Notes under the pieces: generated by a model
Seen by the model: only the letters and a program-made list of their open reading frames with translations
Told to the model about the DNA's origin: nothing
Databases searched by the model: none
Shown here: positions 5,532-5,669 of the stretch, piece after piece
Layout of the letters: each line of letters starts with the position of its first letter
Numbering within the stretch: position 1 is the first letter of the stretch
Translations under genes and position numbers: made by a program
DNA from: an uncultured Alphaproteobacteria bacterium
Lineage (GTDB): Bacteria; Pseudomonadota; Alphaproteobacteria; Rhizobiales; Hyphomicrobiaceae
NCBI GenBank assembly: GCA_937950105.1
Contig: CALFEM010000485.1
Location: forward strand, 1 to 5,669
Reading direction: 5' to 3'
DNA length: 5,669 nt

Positions 5532-5669
5532 CCCGGGTCCTTCGGCAGGTGAGCGTCCTTCTTTCGTAGCATGTCCAGCCGCCGGGTCGAGCGCATCGGG
5601 CTCATGCCGACCTGCGGCGTTTCTCCGCGCCCGGGCCGCCCGTCGATCGAGTCGACGACCCGCCCCGGT

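Noticed and set aside
4842..5552. 236-codon plus-strand frame opposite the DsbA-like gene
   Set aside because: The minus-strand frame carries the CSWC and cis-proline motifs. The plus frame is the charged mirror of it and lacks a ribosome site.
5532..5669. Possible coding or regulatory content at the right edge
   Set aside because: Apart from the AAGGA ribosome site for the DsbA-like gene, I see no convincing promoter, hairpin with T-run, or start of a recognisable protein in these 138 bases.

Overview
The window is GC-rich (about two-thirds G+C by eye) with chromosomal-type, densely packed genes. Gene content points to an alphaproteobacterium, probably of the Hyphomicrobiales/Rhizobiales: a GreA end, an MFS_3-type exporter, an AsnC/Lrp-type regulator, a bacterial ELM1-family protein, and a cytosolic DsbA-like oxidoreductase of the CSWC type. 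This placement is inferred from protein style, not from a phylogenetic marker. I see no RNA genes, CRISPR array, insertion sequence or phage genes.

Layout, left to right. (1) Positions 2-403 (+) hold the C-terminal five-sixths of transcript-cleavage factor GreA, cut by the window edge. (2) Positions 499-1819 (+) hold an MFS exporter whose reading frame is broken by one extra base near 1423-1424. Removing that base restores an uninterrupted 439-residue protein. (3) Positions 1814-2284 (-) hold an Lrp/AsnC-family regulator. Its three terminal bases are next to the last three of the restored MFS frame, so the two stop codons meet in one TCATGA. (4) Positions 2285-2471 form a divergent intergenic region with a perfect 8-bp inverted repeat and a cluster of TTGCG/CGCAA half-sites. 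(5) Positions 2472-3533 (+) encode an ELM1-family protein, followed after 10 bases by (6) a CPBP/Rce1-like multi-pass membrane protein at 3544-4314. These two look like one operon. (7) Positions 4412-4795 (+) encode a small VOC-like protein with a very strong Shine-Dalgarno and its own candidate promoter. (8) Positions 4881-5531 (-) encode a cytosolic DsbA-family oxidoreductase, convergent with (7). (9) Positions 5532-5669 carry no recognisable gene.

How the genes work together: the only firm transcriptional unit is ELM1 plus CPBP, divergent from the Lrp-type regulator, which could control both itself and that pair. GreA (transcript cleavage), the MFS exporter, the VOC-like protein and the DsbA-like protein look like unrelated neighbours. 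I did not find evidence for a new multi-gene system. The points most worth a second look are the MFS frameshift, the altered active-site motifs of the CPBP protein, its pairing with ELM1, and the architecture of the divergent regulatory region.
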